This document shows positions 13,237 through 24,362 of a stretch of DNA of 64,000 nt, in pieces; within the stretch, counting starts at the first letter, position 1; each line of letters begins with the position of its first letter. The stretch spans positions 186,001 to 250,000 of the forward strand of contig FJUW01000040.1 of the NCBI GenBank assembly GCA_900074885.1, written 5' to 3'. The position numbers and the translations under genes were made by a program. The stretch comes from Rhynchosporium graminicola. Its lineage: Eukaryota; Ascomycota; Leotiomycetes; Helotiales; Ploettnerulaceae. Under the pieces are notes generated by a model. The model was not told the origin of the DNA. It was given only the letters and a program-made list of their open reading frames with translations, and searched no databases.

Positions 13237-14034
13237 TATGGGTGGCTGGGGTGCGATGTGAGATGAGAGGCATACATAAACTGATAGCATTGCATGGAAT
13301 CCGGGAAGGATATCTGGCGTTGGATGGACGGTCACATCTTGCGAGGCAGCGCTTGGGCTTGCTTTTGTCACTTTTAGTTGTAGAAATGAGAATAGAACTG
13401 GATAGAACAATTTGTGATGTACATGTGAACACAGCATCAAGACTTCAATCAAAGCAAGTACACTTGATTCTATCCAAAGTTTGTAGAAGTCTGAGGCTTT
13501 CTAGTCAAGGCAACGTCACATCGCCAACATCCTAGCCCTCCACATCGCCTACCATGTTCCGTTCCACGTTGTAAACCTCTCATTATCGTAGTCCCTTGGA
13601 ACACTGCCTTAACTATCCGCTTCTGCTGTTGGCTAATAAGCTCTTTTTTCTGTTGCACGTCGCAAGTACCTTAAGATACCTAGATACTTACTATCTTAGA
13701 TTGCCAATACTACCTTGGATGATGTTGATGATCCCCCTGGATCTAAGCGAGCTTGAATTTTTTCCTTTGGCGAGTTTTCGCGACGTGACTGAGTAAGTAT
13801 ATAGGAGGAAATTGGGGCCGGATTACTTGTTATAGAGAAATGGGAGCTATTTAAGAACTTTTGACACAACGTCCCCAGCTTGCAAGATTTCAGATTTATG
13901 TAGAGGGTTCTGATAATTCGTACATCAATTCATGATTACATTATAGAACATACTTGAAGCTAAATAGCGGGATGCTACAATATAAATCTGTGTCATATAG
14001 AGACCGAGTATCTTTGCCTAAATTCTTCTTACAT
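13237..14034. other. Convergent intergenic region
   Basis: Lies between the 3' ends of the Doa10 gene and the carboxylesterase gene. It presumably holds both 3' UTRs. I see no supported gene. Confidence 0.5.
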
Positions 14035-15822
14035 CTACCGGCCATAATCACTGGCCATTCGTTCGATCAGATAAGCTATTCCCTCCGCCCTATAGGTATC
14101 CGGCTCTGCATACGCCACATCCGTCACATTGGCATCGAACACGATGTTCTTTGGAGAATCGAGGGTGTATTCTGGCCAGTTTACATAGTCCGCTACACGT
14201 GGTTGTAAGTTAGCAAATTTTGCAGGTTTCTTGACGTGAGAGGGGCTAAGTGAGTGGGATGCGGTATAAGAAAAAAACTTACCATCAGCCGCACCATTCG
14301 GATCTAAATTCACAATAAAACTCGCCCATTTCCTCGCCATGATTTTGGCAAGTTTCTTGTAAGAGTCCGGCTTACCCTCGAAAGGATTCGTCGCAACTAC
14401 ATTTCTATACCCCTGCCCTTCAATATTGTTAAAAGCAAACGCCACTTCAACGAAATGACCTGACCCCATCGCAGGAGAAAACCCAGCTGTGAAGACGTTG
14501 AAATGGTACGAATACGCGGTAGCGTTATATTCAGCCCATTTCTGAGCCATAAGTCTTCTCGATGCATGTTGTCTCAGATCGCCAACGTATGACGATGCGC
14601 GCTTCCATTGTACGCCGAGAGCAGCTTGAGATGCTGGTGGACGACCGACAAGTGTGCCTGGGATACCGATTTCTGGGATATCGGGATAAAGAGCTGCAAT
14701 TGTCAGAGCGGTCGCGTTATCTGGACCGGCTGATTGCACGAGCGCGAGGAATTGCTCGGTGGTGTTTATTCCCTTTGGTGCGAAGTCAATGCCTTCACCA
14801 TGGTTCCGACCGAGCATGATAGGCACCTTCACGAAACTTCCGTTGGAGATCAGTTTCGTGCCTGAGTCTATGAGGAAGTCGTTGTCGATTTGAGGACCCC
14901 AGAATGCGCTGGACGTGACGGAAGAGTTGAGCACGTTGCTGAGGACATCTCGGTCGAGTGTTCGGAGACAGGCGAGTGTGTTGGTTGAGTTGCGGCAGGT
15001 GGTTGCGTTGACGATTTTGTCGTAGTTGGGTTGCCATTCTGAGGGGGTCGTGTAGCGAGTTGAACCACTAGGTCCGCCACTCTGCAAGATTGCACCGCGG
15101 AATAGATTGTCGTCGCGGCCGCCGTAGGCAACTAGTTGCATTCCAACTCCAGAAGCTCCAGCGCTCTCGCCCCAAATAGTCACTTTAGTAGGATCGCCTC
15201 CGAACGAAGCGATGTTTTCCTGGATCCAATGAAGTGCCAGCCGCTGGTCTCGAATTCCCATGTTCGCCGAGCCATCTTCCATGATCTCCTTACCGAAGAG
15301 ATATCCCCAGGCCTGGAGACGATAGTTGATGCTAACAGCAAGGAAAGGTGCCTTTGATTTGACGGACCGCTCGACGATGAACGATAAGTTGTATCGAGGA
15401 TCACTGCTACCACCATTGTAATTTCCCCCTCCGTGGATCCATACCCCAACGGGGAGATTCTGAACAGCACCTGAAGGACGGACAACATTGAGCGTTAGAC
15501 AATCTTCAGAAATGTAATTTCCGAGAACCCAGGTGTCGCTACCGTAGCCCATACACTGCGGTGAATACTCTGTGGCGTTTCGCGTCTCGTTGAATGATGA
15601 GTTCAAAGGCTGGGCTTGACGGAATCGGAGATCACCGACTGGGGGCTGGGAGTAAGGGATGCCGAGGAAGTAGTCTTGGTTGTAGGTTGAGCTGTGGGTG
15701 CCGGAGTAGGTGCCATTCAGGACTTTGGCTGTTGGGATAGAGGCATTTTGAGCAACTATTACGGCGCTGAATGCAAGTATGCTCGGTGGCAACAGTTTGA
15801 TGAGTGGTGGTAGATTGAACAT
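14035..15822 (-). CDS. Secreted type-B carboxylesterase/lipase (alpha/beta hydrolase)
   Basis: I model two exons (14283-15822 and 14035-14192) with a 90-bp intron, giving 565 aa. Residues 1-24 form a signal peptide (hydrophobic LLPPSILAFSAVIVAQ). Family marks in order are the oxyanion-loop motif WIHGGGNYNGGS (128-139), EDCLTLNV (106-113), the nucleophile elbow GESAGASG with Ser220, a Glu in NHGEGIDF, and the likely catalytic His in GHFVEVAF. Many Asn-X-Ser/Thr sites fit secretion. The intron has a perfect GTAAGT donor, a TGCTAAC branch site and a TAG acceptor, but it is a multiple of three and has no stop, so an unspliced frame of 595 aa is also open. A TTG-led frame extends further upstream, but the first ATG is the one chosen because it starts the signal peptide. 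The substrate is unknown; the family covers esterases, lipases and cholinesterase-like enzymes. Confidence 0.93.
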   Translation of the reverse strand: MFNLPPLIKLLPPSILAFSAVIVAQNASIPTAKVLNGTYSGTHSSTYNQDYFLGIPYSQPPVGDLRFRQAQPLNSSFNETRNATEYSPQCMGYGSDTWVLGNYISEDCLTLNVVRPSGAVQNLPVGVWIHGGGNYNGGSSDPRYNLSFIVERSVKSKAPFLAVSINYRLQAWGYLFGKEIMEDGSANMGIRDQRLALHWIQENIASFGGDPTKVTIWGESAGASGVGMQLVAYGGRDDNLFRGAILQSGGPSGSTRYTTPSEWQPNYDKIVNATTCRNSTNTLACLRTLDRDVLSNVLNSSVTSSAFWGPQIDNDFLIDSGTKLISNGSFVKVPIMLGRNHGEGIDFAPKGINTTEQFLALVQSAGPDNATALTIAALYPDIPEIGIPGTLVGRPPASQAALGVQWKRASSYVGDLRQHASRRLMAQKWAEYNATAYSYHFNVFTAGFSPAMGSGHFVEVAFAFNNIEGQGYRNVVATNPFEGKPDSYKKLAKIMARKWASFIVNLDPNGAADGKFFSYTASHSLSPSHVKKPAKFANLQPRVADYVNWPEYTLDSPKNIVFDANVTDVAYAEPDTYRAEGIAYLIERMASDYGR

Positions 15823-18800
15823 GATAAGACGAAGGGTCGGTAGCCGAATTAAGCGAGATGCCTCCGGAATCAAATCAACAAAGACTCGAGATACGACGAA
15901 CCATCACCTGGGAGGAGAAACTCAACTACTTATATCTGCGACTTATAAACTACCGGGATCCCATTGTGTCTACCCCTCAACTTGGTAGAGCAAGCAAGCA
16001 AGCAATCTCACGATCTACTAAGAATCTACTAAGAGAACACTGCCAGTGTGGAATCTGTGGATCAGCCCCTCGCCTGTGCAAGGATTCATTTGCATCCCGA
16101 GCCGTTTGACAGCAAGTTTCCGTCCCAACAAGCTGTCAAGCATCGCAAAGCTGAAGAAATCCGAGTCAAGTCATTGTCACTAATCAACTTGGCAGCTGCA
16201 AACGACCCGAACGAAGACTTGGTTGTACGCTTCCGCTTGAATCTCGGGCCCCGGGAATTTAGAAGAGATGAAGCTTCTTCCCTAGCGGTCGGGTTCTGGA
16301 GTTGGGGTATCGAGCGGAGATTGGTTCCAGTGATGTCGAGTGTGGAGAGAGCGGGGGGAATGGCGGGGATTTGTGGGAGCGGGGATGAATAGGAACCGAG
16401 ATTTAAACGTCATGGAATCGGCTACTGTAGCTGTGGATTTTCGAATCCCTTCCGACAGAAGAGAATTGGAAGCAAGGAATCTGTGACAGAAGATTCTGCT
16501 CTGTCTCAAATCTCGACGCGAATAGTCTCTCATTGGAAGAACCAGGACGCAAACATCAAGCAATTCAATATAGTCACGAACAGGTAAGGTGAACTTGGTT
16601 TCGAAAATCTATGGCGATAGCTCCAGACTATGATTTCTGCTGCATCGAAAGTGGGATGTGATATTCGGTGGTAGATCTATGGCCGGAAGAACATAGCTGC
16701 TATATACCAGAATTAGCGAACCCCGATCTTGCTTGCAAAGTTCGAGGAGACGCGAAGCAAGTACGGAAGGTCCTTTCCAATGCACGCACTCTGCACAAGG
16801 ACCTCCTGTCAGTTGTCCCCAGCATTATACTCACCTTACTTCATCGGGTGGCAGTTTCTTCGAAGCCAGGTGTTAAAAATCTTGGAAACCGAACCCTCCT
16901 CAATCATAGCTCTCGCATGCCAAAAGCTGTTTAGCTGAAGCATCAAGGCGAGGCAAAGCATCCGGTGTAGCTTGTTGGGAAACTCCCAGTTTCTCATTAT
17001 CTTAGGACTGTTACCTGAGGTGAGGCATCAAAAGATTCTATGATTTTGATGTCTTATTCGGGCAATCTCCTGAATCTCCTGTAAGAACTTCACGACATTG
17101 AAGCTGAGTTGGGACATTCCATGTTACTTGATAACTTTCCTTCTCCAAAGATGAATTGGCCTAGCTTCGCCTTAGAAATATGACAACTATTTCCCTTTTT
17201 GCCTCTCAATCTTTTTGTCATTATGCTTATATCATTTTTACATATCATTTTTACATTCTTATGTTATATTCCTTTTGTTATCGTGAAAAATCCAATAGCT
17301 ATCAAGTGACAAGCTTCCTCCGCTGCTGCTTCCTGTTGAGACCCAAATATCTGGTCTATCGAGTGCCTGTCGGTGACGAGTCCGACAGTAAGGTCGTGCT
17401 TTGATTCGATTCAAGATTGGTAGGTTTGAACGTCGTTGTCTGACAAGCTTTGAAGTTCCTTCTTCAAGTATCAATCTTGACCTCCTGCGCGAAGGTATAT
17501 GCCTTCGCAGCTTTCGCAGAGCTAACTTTAAATATTATTCCTTCGTCAAGTGATCATCAAGATCAATTACGGAACCAAGCTCACAAATGAACATTGCTTG
17601 ACGGACCATCTTTAATACATAGTACAAGAGTTACCAGTATGAATTGTAATTCGTACTGTTATGAATATAGTATTTTTAGGGAGAGTGCCTACCTACCAAC
17701 AAGGATTAATATGCCGCTTGAAGCGGAAAGAAAATTTTGTATTGAATCGCTATATGACTAGACATATCAAGATCTTTGATCGGGGGACTTGTTACGGCAA
17801 TATTATCTAACCAATGGCCTCTGACAAACTCGTAAGCCAGCCACCGTTCCATTCCCTGCCTATCACGTCGTGTCTATTAGCAAGCCTTTCTAATCCTTTA
17901 GCTTCGTGTACACTATGCCTCCCTCAATTTCTTGCTTTTACATCATGCTACATGATGAGTCGCTGACTCTTTCGACACTCATTGAGAGCAATACGATTGA
18001 GACGAGGAGTTGATCATCCTTTCGTCATGCATCATATACTGTCGAGGTATCAAATCACCAAAGTTCCCTGGGGAACCCGCCGTTCTCATGGCCCCCGACA
18101 TCTTCAGGGCTGCATAGGACGTGGCGGCCCAAATGCGTTCTTGGCTTTATTAACCAACCATCAATCACCCTCGCATGGCTTTTCAGTCAGTTGTCTCCTG
18201 AACGCAGGGCCTCTGATTCCCGAGGAAAATACTCCACGATATCTGAAGTCTTTGTTATGCTTGAAGCACTATCTAGGGCAGTCCTTATATCCAGTTCATA
18301 AATTGGGTGAGAAAACAGTGGTAAATACTACGATACGGGAACATCTCAACACTGGATCTGGAACTACGCAAGGCAGTTGAAGTGGAATTAATATCGTCCC
18401 AAATACTTGCCGATCTTTTGTTTGTCTGTTGCATATTTCTTCCCCCTTTCCGCTTGTCATTGCACTAGGAGAAGGAAGAGCGGATCTTAGTAAATACCCT
18501 GTATATTTCCCTCGAAAATACAGCAAGCCACCGCAATAGGTGGAGTGTTAAGACTCAAGTATGGTTGATAAAGCCATCTGTACATGTGCTGCCGGTTGGT
18601 TGCTACCAATACCCACGCCGCCGCACGATCTGTACGGCGACACGTACTGCAGCTGCCAGCCAACCTGCCATACTCGGCAGCACTGGCAGATCTTGAGCTT
18701 TTACTTCGCTGAAAGCCTTCGCTAGGCCTTTCCTAGACATCAACACAGGGTTGCTGGTATAATAAGGTACACTTTGCACACGAAGGCTAAGCTTGTTCTA

Positions 18801-19187
18801 GAACCACATGTGGCCGGCATGGTATGGTATGTTTCGCACCGTAGGTAAGGCCCAATCTAGATAAACAGCTGGCTGGCGGTAGAAAATATTTCGCGGCGGT
18901 CGCTCTTTCGTCAGGTTTTCTTACCTGCAGGTTGCCGGTACGTTCTTGCGTTGCAGCCACATAATCATCTGTGAGCATCCGAATGTACGGAGCATACACG
19001 CATTGGTCCATTCTGCATATGCACAGACATGGAATGGACCCGGGACGGTCTCAGAACGTCATATCAAGATTTCAGACAGCTTCCATTCCAATTTCGGCTA
19101 CTGTAAAATGTAAGAAAGTATATCGCTGCCTCCGCATACGTTGCTCATCATACCAAAACTCGAAACAAACATGGGTAAATTCAATAA
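15823..19187. other. Gene-poor region
   Basis: About 3.4 kb with only short, unconvincing frames. The first part is the esterase promoter. The stretch 17160-17300 is strongly T-rich. A degenerate 60-bp tandem repeat occupies 18691-18960. No conserved protein or RNA gene was recognised. Confidence 0.45.
18691..18960. repeat. Degenerate 60-bp tandem repeat (minisatellite)
   Basis: A core resembling TTGCCGGTAT recurs at exactly 60-bp spacing at 18751, 18811, 18871 and 18931. Each core is followed by a GTATGTTTCGCAC-like stretch, then a GTAAGGC..TCTAG-like stretch, then CA-rich sequence before the next core. Copies differ at many positions, so the array is old. A weaker unit may precede it from 18691. 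Confidence 0.6.
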
Positions 19188-19605
19188 GCAAAACTGCCTC
19201 AAACGAAGACTAATCGAGATCTAGGTATATCAGCCGAGCTCATCTCCGTCGTTTTTGGGATTCTAGGCGTAGCTATTGCTCTTGCAACATGTTGGATAAC
19301 CCGAAAGCGCAATGTTACGCTTGCAGATAGACTATACATTCACTTATTCAGTAGAGTCTGAGTTTGTCTCTACATATACCAGCTTTCAGATTCAAAATTG
19401 TCGAAATCTGACGAGACTTATCCCAGAACCTGATGCAGAACTTGCACATCTCACTTCTACATCGTTTACAGCGTTGCCATCACCATCAATCGAAGATCCT
19501 ACAGCACCGCTGTCAACTCCTGTACCCCAGCTTAACAGCCAATTACATGAGGTTATTGGCGATGCACTGGAATTATTTTCGAAACATCTGAGAGGCCACA
19601 CTTGA
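19188..19605 (+). other. Possible small membrane-protein gene, broken or with unresolved splicing
   Basis: The frame from 19188 to 19361 encodes a clear transmembrane-like stretch (ELISVVFGILGVAIALATCW) followed by basic residues RKRN. It then hits a stop. A second frame (to a stop at 19605) continues with a coding-like Ser/Thr/Pro tail and an amphipathic end (LHEVIGDALELFSKHL). No canonical intron of normal length joins the two. I cannot decide between a small real gene with an unseen first exon and a decayed one. It lies next to the EST1-type relic, which favours decay. Confidence 0.25.
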
Positions 19606-19806
19606 TTCCGTCACCGCCAAACTGATGAGTTCATGTACTTGGTAACTGAAATGTCTTTCTCGAGTGCGTAGAAAACTGAGGTTTCCTTTGAGGGTCTTCT
19701 AAGGGAAGCAAGCGGAGGAGTCTGAGCGTTTGTGACTGAGATTTTGGGTTTCTTTGGGGCGTAGTATGGGTCGACGTGCAAAGTGTCTGGTAAATGAATG
19801 AAAGAT

Positions 19807-20228
19807 TCAGATGAAGACTAGCAGTAGGACTCGACCGTAAGCCGTCGAATACCAGTTTCTTGTCACTCTTCTCCAGAAATCTCTAGCACGAATATCATCA
19901 TTTTCAATGGCCATTCTAAACTGGCCTAGGTTTCTAAGGCACTCAATCCATGTGTCGTCGAATACAGGGGTCGTCTCGTACAAAGGAGCCATCATATCAT
20001 TCGCAAGAAGATGAATGCGAGAATATCATTGAGATAAGCAGGTATTTCCGTCCCATATATGTGATCAACAAGGGCAGGTAGGTGATGTCTCGCAGCTTCA
20101 TGTGGATGCGAGTCGGCCACATACGAACCGATATCGCGGAAAGCGATGAAGTTCTTCGTAAAGTCAGAGCTGTGTCATGATTACCGACCGATAATAAAGA
20201 AGTCATGATGTTCATGAAGGTGTAGTCT
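19807..20228 (-). pseudogene. Degraded fragment of an EST1/SMG7-type (DNA/RNA-binding, Est1-like) gene
   Basis: Pieces in different frames follow the order of a large fungal family annotated with the Est1-type DNA/RNA-binding domain. They are RLHLHEHHDFF (near 20228-20196), then ALTLRR..RMWPTRIH in a second frame (about 20160-20090), then YLNDILAFIFLRM back in the first frame (to about 20000), then MAPLYETTPVFDDTWIECL and FRMAIENDD in a third frame (19995-19870). In intact relatives, as I recall them, these motifs run as one frame (HHDFF..ALRR..RMW..GIH..MLAFIY..ALLYETVP.FEDTWIECLGDL.RYRMAIE). Stop codons and at least three frameshifts separate them here. Both the upstream and downstream parts of the gene are missing. 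Confidence 0.6.
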
Positions 20229-20407
20229 ATGAAGAGCGATGAGAGCTTACGATTTCGAAGTTAAGCGAGATTGCCAAGATCTGAAGTTGATCTGCTCCAG
20301 CAAGACAAGCACTATGGTCAGAACAAGTTGTTGAATTTGCGAGGATCGTTTTGTTTCGATAGAATTCCGTTCCACGAGTATTGATAGTGCCTGTTCGCAA
20401 TATGGTC

Positions 20408-22280
20408 TCATCCAGAGCGTCCCATGACGGCATTTGTCGCCAGAATTTCGATGCGCCTCGCGTAGAGCTTCATCATATGGCAGACCGGATCTCCCCAAAT
20501 CACTCCCCTGAGAAGATCGTCTGTAACAATCTGCGCCGCAACACCTTCATTCATCATCCCAAGAATCGGTTTCTTCGAAGACCGATTTTCGTATTTTTCA
20601 ATACTTCTCAGGAGCACGATCCTGCCCGCATTGCTCAAAGTAGCTTCTGGGATAACCCAGTAGGGTGCTGCCTCCTGGATTGGGAAACCCTCCGACTTCT
20701 TTGGTGTCGGCCTGATTTTGCTGAGCGTGAGAGAACTAGATTTTGCTTTGAGATTCGAGACAAGAGGCTGTAATTTCTTAGGTGTGATTGCACAGACCTG
20801 TCCTGGTGCTGGAGATGAGTATAGATCAAGTAGTGAACAGACATAGGCTTTGTCGGCTCGTGGGACTGGATCCCCTTCATTGACGAACGAAAGGAAGATC
20901 GACTTCCGCAAAGCAGGATTAGAGGGACGTGAGAGAGGCAAAAGAGACACAGGAGGTGCCCCAAAGCTCACACAATGAATCCTTTTGAAACAGCCGGTGA
21001 GTATGTTTAGTTCGGACTCGGCCTGGGGCGTAGTAGCAAGCATGTGAGAGTAGAGAAGAGAGGCTACAGCACCACCCGCGCTATGTCCAGTAATCAGCAA
21101 GGAGCAGTTGGATCTGCTGGGATCTTCTTGTAGTAAGTATCGAAGTCTAGCTGCTACTGGTTTTATCATCTTCTGAGCAACAGCGAGGAATCCTGCATGA
21201 CAGAGGTTCCCTGGGTCATCCTGCTATCGTTAGCAAGGTCAAGTCATGTGATGCAATCATTGCTTACGAGAAACCCCTTAGGGGATGCAGGCGCTGAGTT
21301 CAAATTGACAGCCCAGTCCATGAAAGTTTGTGTCCCCCTAATGGCGAACACAATTGTATTCATATCATCCATGGGAACGGACTTGATGACCATTGCCTTT
21401 GTACCTAGCCTCCAATCTGAATCCAGATGTACCTCTTTCTCTTGTCCAGAGGGCTTCGTGTATACACGCTCGGAGTACTGGGCAGCTAGGCATAGCAGAG
21501 GGAAGGTAGGCATATATCTGTGCTGCATTAGATTCGATCGCGAGCGAATCACTGGGCTACTTACAATTTGAGAGGGGTTAGGTTTGGCGGTAGTCTTGAG
21601 TTGGCATAGAGATAGACTTTAGCAAAGTAATTGGTACTTGTCATTGCCGAGGGCACAGGGTAATTGAGCATGTCCTTCGACTTGCCCTTTCTAAGTGCAC
21701 GATCAGAGTGTCCAGTTTCTGCTTGCTGTTGCTGCCATATCGGCTGCGGTTGAGACAAAACAGCCAAGTCCCGTTCGTCTCCACTAAATTGCTCTCCATC
21801 TATAAGTGTGATAATCTGATTAAACTTGGAGGATATCAAATCGCAAAGTGCTGCACTTTGATTGAGATACTGCGTGCCCTGTGTATACAGGGGAGCAACT
21901 CTATTCTGAATAAGCTCTGTACCACAGGCCGGCACATTCGATGCCAGGAGATTCGACATCGAAGCCAAATTGAGCTTGCTGGTATTCTCAGTAGCCCTCT
22001 GTGGCCTTTGAGGGACTGGGCGGAACTGATTTTGGTGCATCAGAACTGGTTGATACTGCGGGGGAACTGGAGCAATCAGCCAGCCTTGGGTCTGTGGAGG
22101 TAATCCATTTCCATAGGTGGCATAAGACCCTTGTTCTGGGAATGCAAAGTTTTGCTGGCAATGATCTAAATATTGTACTGGCTGTGGAAACTGGTAGTTT
22201 CCAGCTACGGATTGGGGTTGTGATCGAGGAGGACTCGTTGGTGCAGATTTGCTCTTCTTGGAGCGGCCGAAGATCACCAT
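20408..22280 (-). CDS. Class-3 lipase (fungal lipase-like alpha/beta hydrolase) with disordered N-terminus
   Basis: Three exons (21565-22280, 21268-21517, 20408-21220) with two 47-bp introns. The donors are GTAAGT and GTAAGC. The product is 592 aa. Residues 1-235 are Gln/Pro-rich and probably disordered, and the N-terminus is basic (RSKKSKS). The catalytic domain starts near residue 239. It contains IVFAIRGT, the oxyanion-side motif of lipase-3 proteins, then the nucleophile elbow GHSAGG with Ser369, then VSFGAPPV and an Asp in the FVNEGDPV motif. A late His in WGDPVCHMMKLYARR could complete the triad. No signal peptide is visible, so this is likely an intracellular lipase. The chosen stop follows the conserved C-terminal segment; open sequence in other frames downstream is not needed. 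Confidence 0.87.
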
Positions 22281-24362
22281 CGCTTAAACTTGAGTTTGCT
22301 GTAATCCTTGTAGGAATGTGGTCAGTCCAGGGTTATAGGAAACTCTCCTCGCAAAGAAGCATTTTAAACTTCACGATGGTGTTGATAAGTTTACAGTTTG
22401 TGGACTGGAGGGGAGAACACGAACATTGTGAGAGAGACAATCAATCTCGGGTTTCACATCGCAAGGGCGAACCTAGTGGGCAACCTCTGAGTGTGCCCAG
22501 CTTCGAAGTTGTGGATGGTGACGTTTGATTCGCCAAATGCTGTGCCCTGTTTCTATTAACAGGGACACGACAGGACGCGAACACGCAGGTCTTTACGTAG
22601 CGAACAGGAGGCGAATTGAGTTTACTGGATGGGCAGGCATATGCAAAGTTTGGATATCTCCCTTTATTCGTAAAGATTGAATCAGGCAACAAGCGATCTG
22701 TGTCCAAGAAGCTGATACCGAGGCAATCTGCGAAGCAGAATCCTCTTCCGCCCGTTGCTGTTTGCTGTACCAGAGGGAGAGGCTTATGTTTACCGCTTTT
22801 GATGTCTGGGAATGAGCCAGGTTATGTACCCTTGTGGCACGATGACACACGACTACTATCTGTTGTTCGAACTCCGCAATTGTGTATTTTGTGTAAGAGA
22901 TATTTGGGATATGAGAGAATGCTGGATAAGATTTACTAACACAGCTGTCCAGGCTTCAAAGTACAAATACTTTCCTCCTCGACGGCTAGCATCTTGAAAA
23001 GTCTTTCCTGAGAATTCGTCCGACTATCTGCTTCTAAATCTCTCGTCGCTCTTGAATCGGCTTAAACGTTGTCTCCATTGCCAAATGTTCTAAGCTGCCT
23101 CCTTGAACTATTCTATCCGCATCCACACAAGGTACTGTACTGTTGCTCACAGTGTCAAAGTACTACCATGATTTGGACTCTTGAGTATGGAAGTAAGAGA
23201 GACTGTTGAATTCCCTTTCAGTGTTGTTTTCGAATAGTGCATTTGAATTAGCATCTTGAAACCAGCAACCCGTCTATTGCAAAAGTATAAATACTTATAC
23301 GAGCAGGACCCAAATATCGAGTTTATGGGACGGAACCATTTAAAGTGACAGCAGTGACTCAAGGACACAAATGAAACAGGTCGAAAGTGATTCTGCTCCT
23401 AACACAAGACACAAGACACAATTATAGATCATGGTTACGTCACTCCTGCGAGATAGCATGGCCAAACCTTAGAATGCTGAACACAGTGACTACGTAGGAG
23501 CCGAGTCTGATGATTGTTTCAGCTGATAAGTAATTACTTGAGTCGTAAGATAGCTAACTTTGATCTGACCATACGTCGCTGACATATCTCATGAGACTCG
23601 ATGGCTACTAGCCTGGCACACGTCCTCGACTTTGAAACATGACTTCGGCATATATTGTGGTACAACGACTGTTCGTTCGCAACTGTTGAAGCCGTAGTGC
23701 TCATACCAGATAAATGTCTTGGCTAGATTGGTTTTATGGATGTTGGTAAGAACAAAACTTGAGAGAAGAGGTCCATTTGGCCGCTTCAGGTGTCCTGAAG
23801 AAAATCATATGCCCGCCCATGTGTTGTGCGTCGTTCCTGAGATCTCATAGCAAACAGAATGTAGATACAATCGCGAAAGTGGGCTCGTAGAGTCAATACA
23901 GATACGCCAATGCCTGCTTCCGTGATGGCATGATCAATCCAAAAGATGTGCAGAAGCAAGTAATTCCGAAAGGTCGGTCCACCAGACGCTTTACGAGCAA
24001 GGCCAGTGCAACTAGGCTGTGAACTCGATTCGCGAGCATAATTTGAGGTATGAATGACTCCAAGTATACAGGTACATGGTGATAGTAGACTATCAAGCTC
24101 AGTCGAAATGTTCAGTCGAAATGTTGATGCGTTGGATTTTACTACGCTCAAAGCTTCCCGAAACATTTGTTGTGGGGAGGTTGCTTTCGCTTGCACACCA
24201 AAACAATCCCTGCTCAAGTCGCGTGGATTGATTACCGACGCGACTCACCTGCCAACTTCGACTATCTCTGACCAGCTCAACACAGAACGCCCCAGACCGC
24301 GATAGCAGTGAGGAGACGAAGCTTCACGTATATTCCGAGTTGACCGTACAGTTACTCCAAGA
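22281..24362. other. Divergent intergenic region, no gene recognised
   Basis: About 2 kb between the lipase and the basic nuclear-type protein. Open frames such as one of 143 codons on the minus strand (23786-24217) have no recognisable domain or coding bias that I can support. Confidence 0.4.

Noticed and set aside
17982..18380. 132-codon plus-strand frame in the gene-poor region
   Set aside because: No recognisable domain, no splice context, irregular composition; most likely chance.
20227..20498. Possible extra 3' exon of the lipase gene
   Set aside because: The lipase frame already ends after a conserved C-terminal segment, and adding the downstream frames needs a splice without good signals.
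23786..24217. 143-codon minus-strand frame upstream of the basic protein
   Set aside because: Cys- and Ser-scattered composition with no known motif; it lies in the probable promoter of the next gene.
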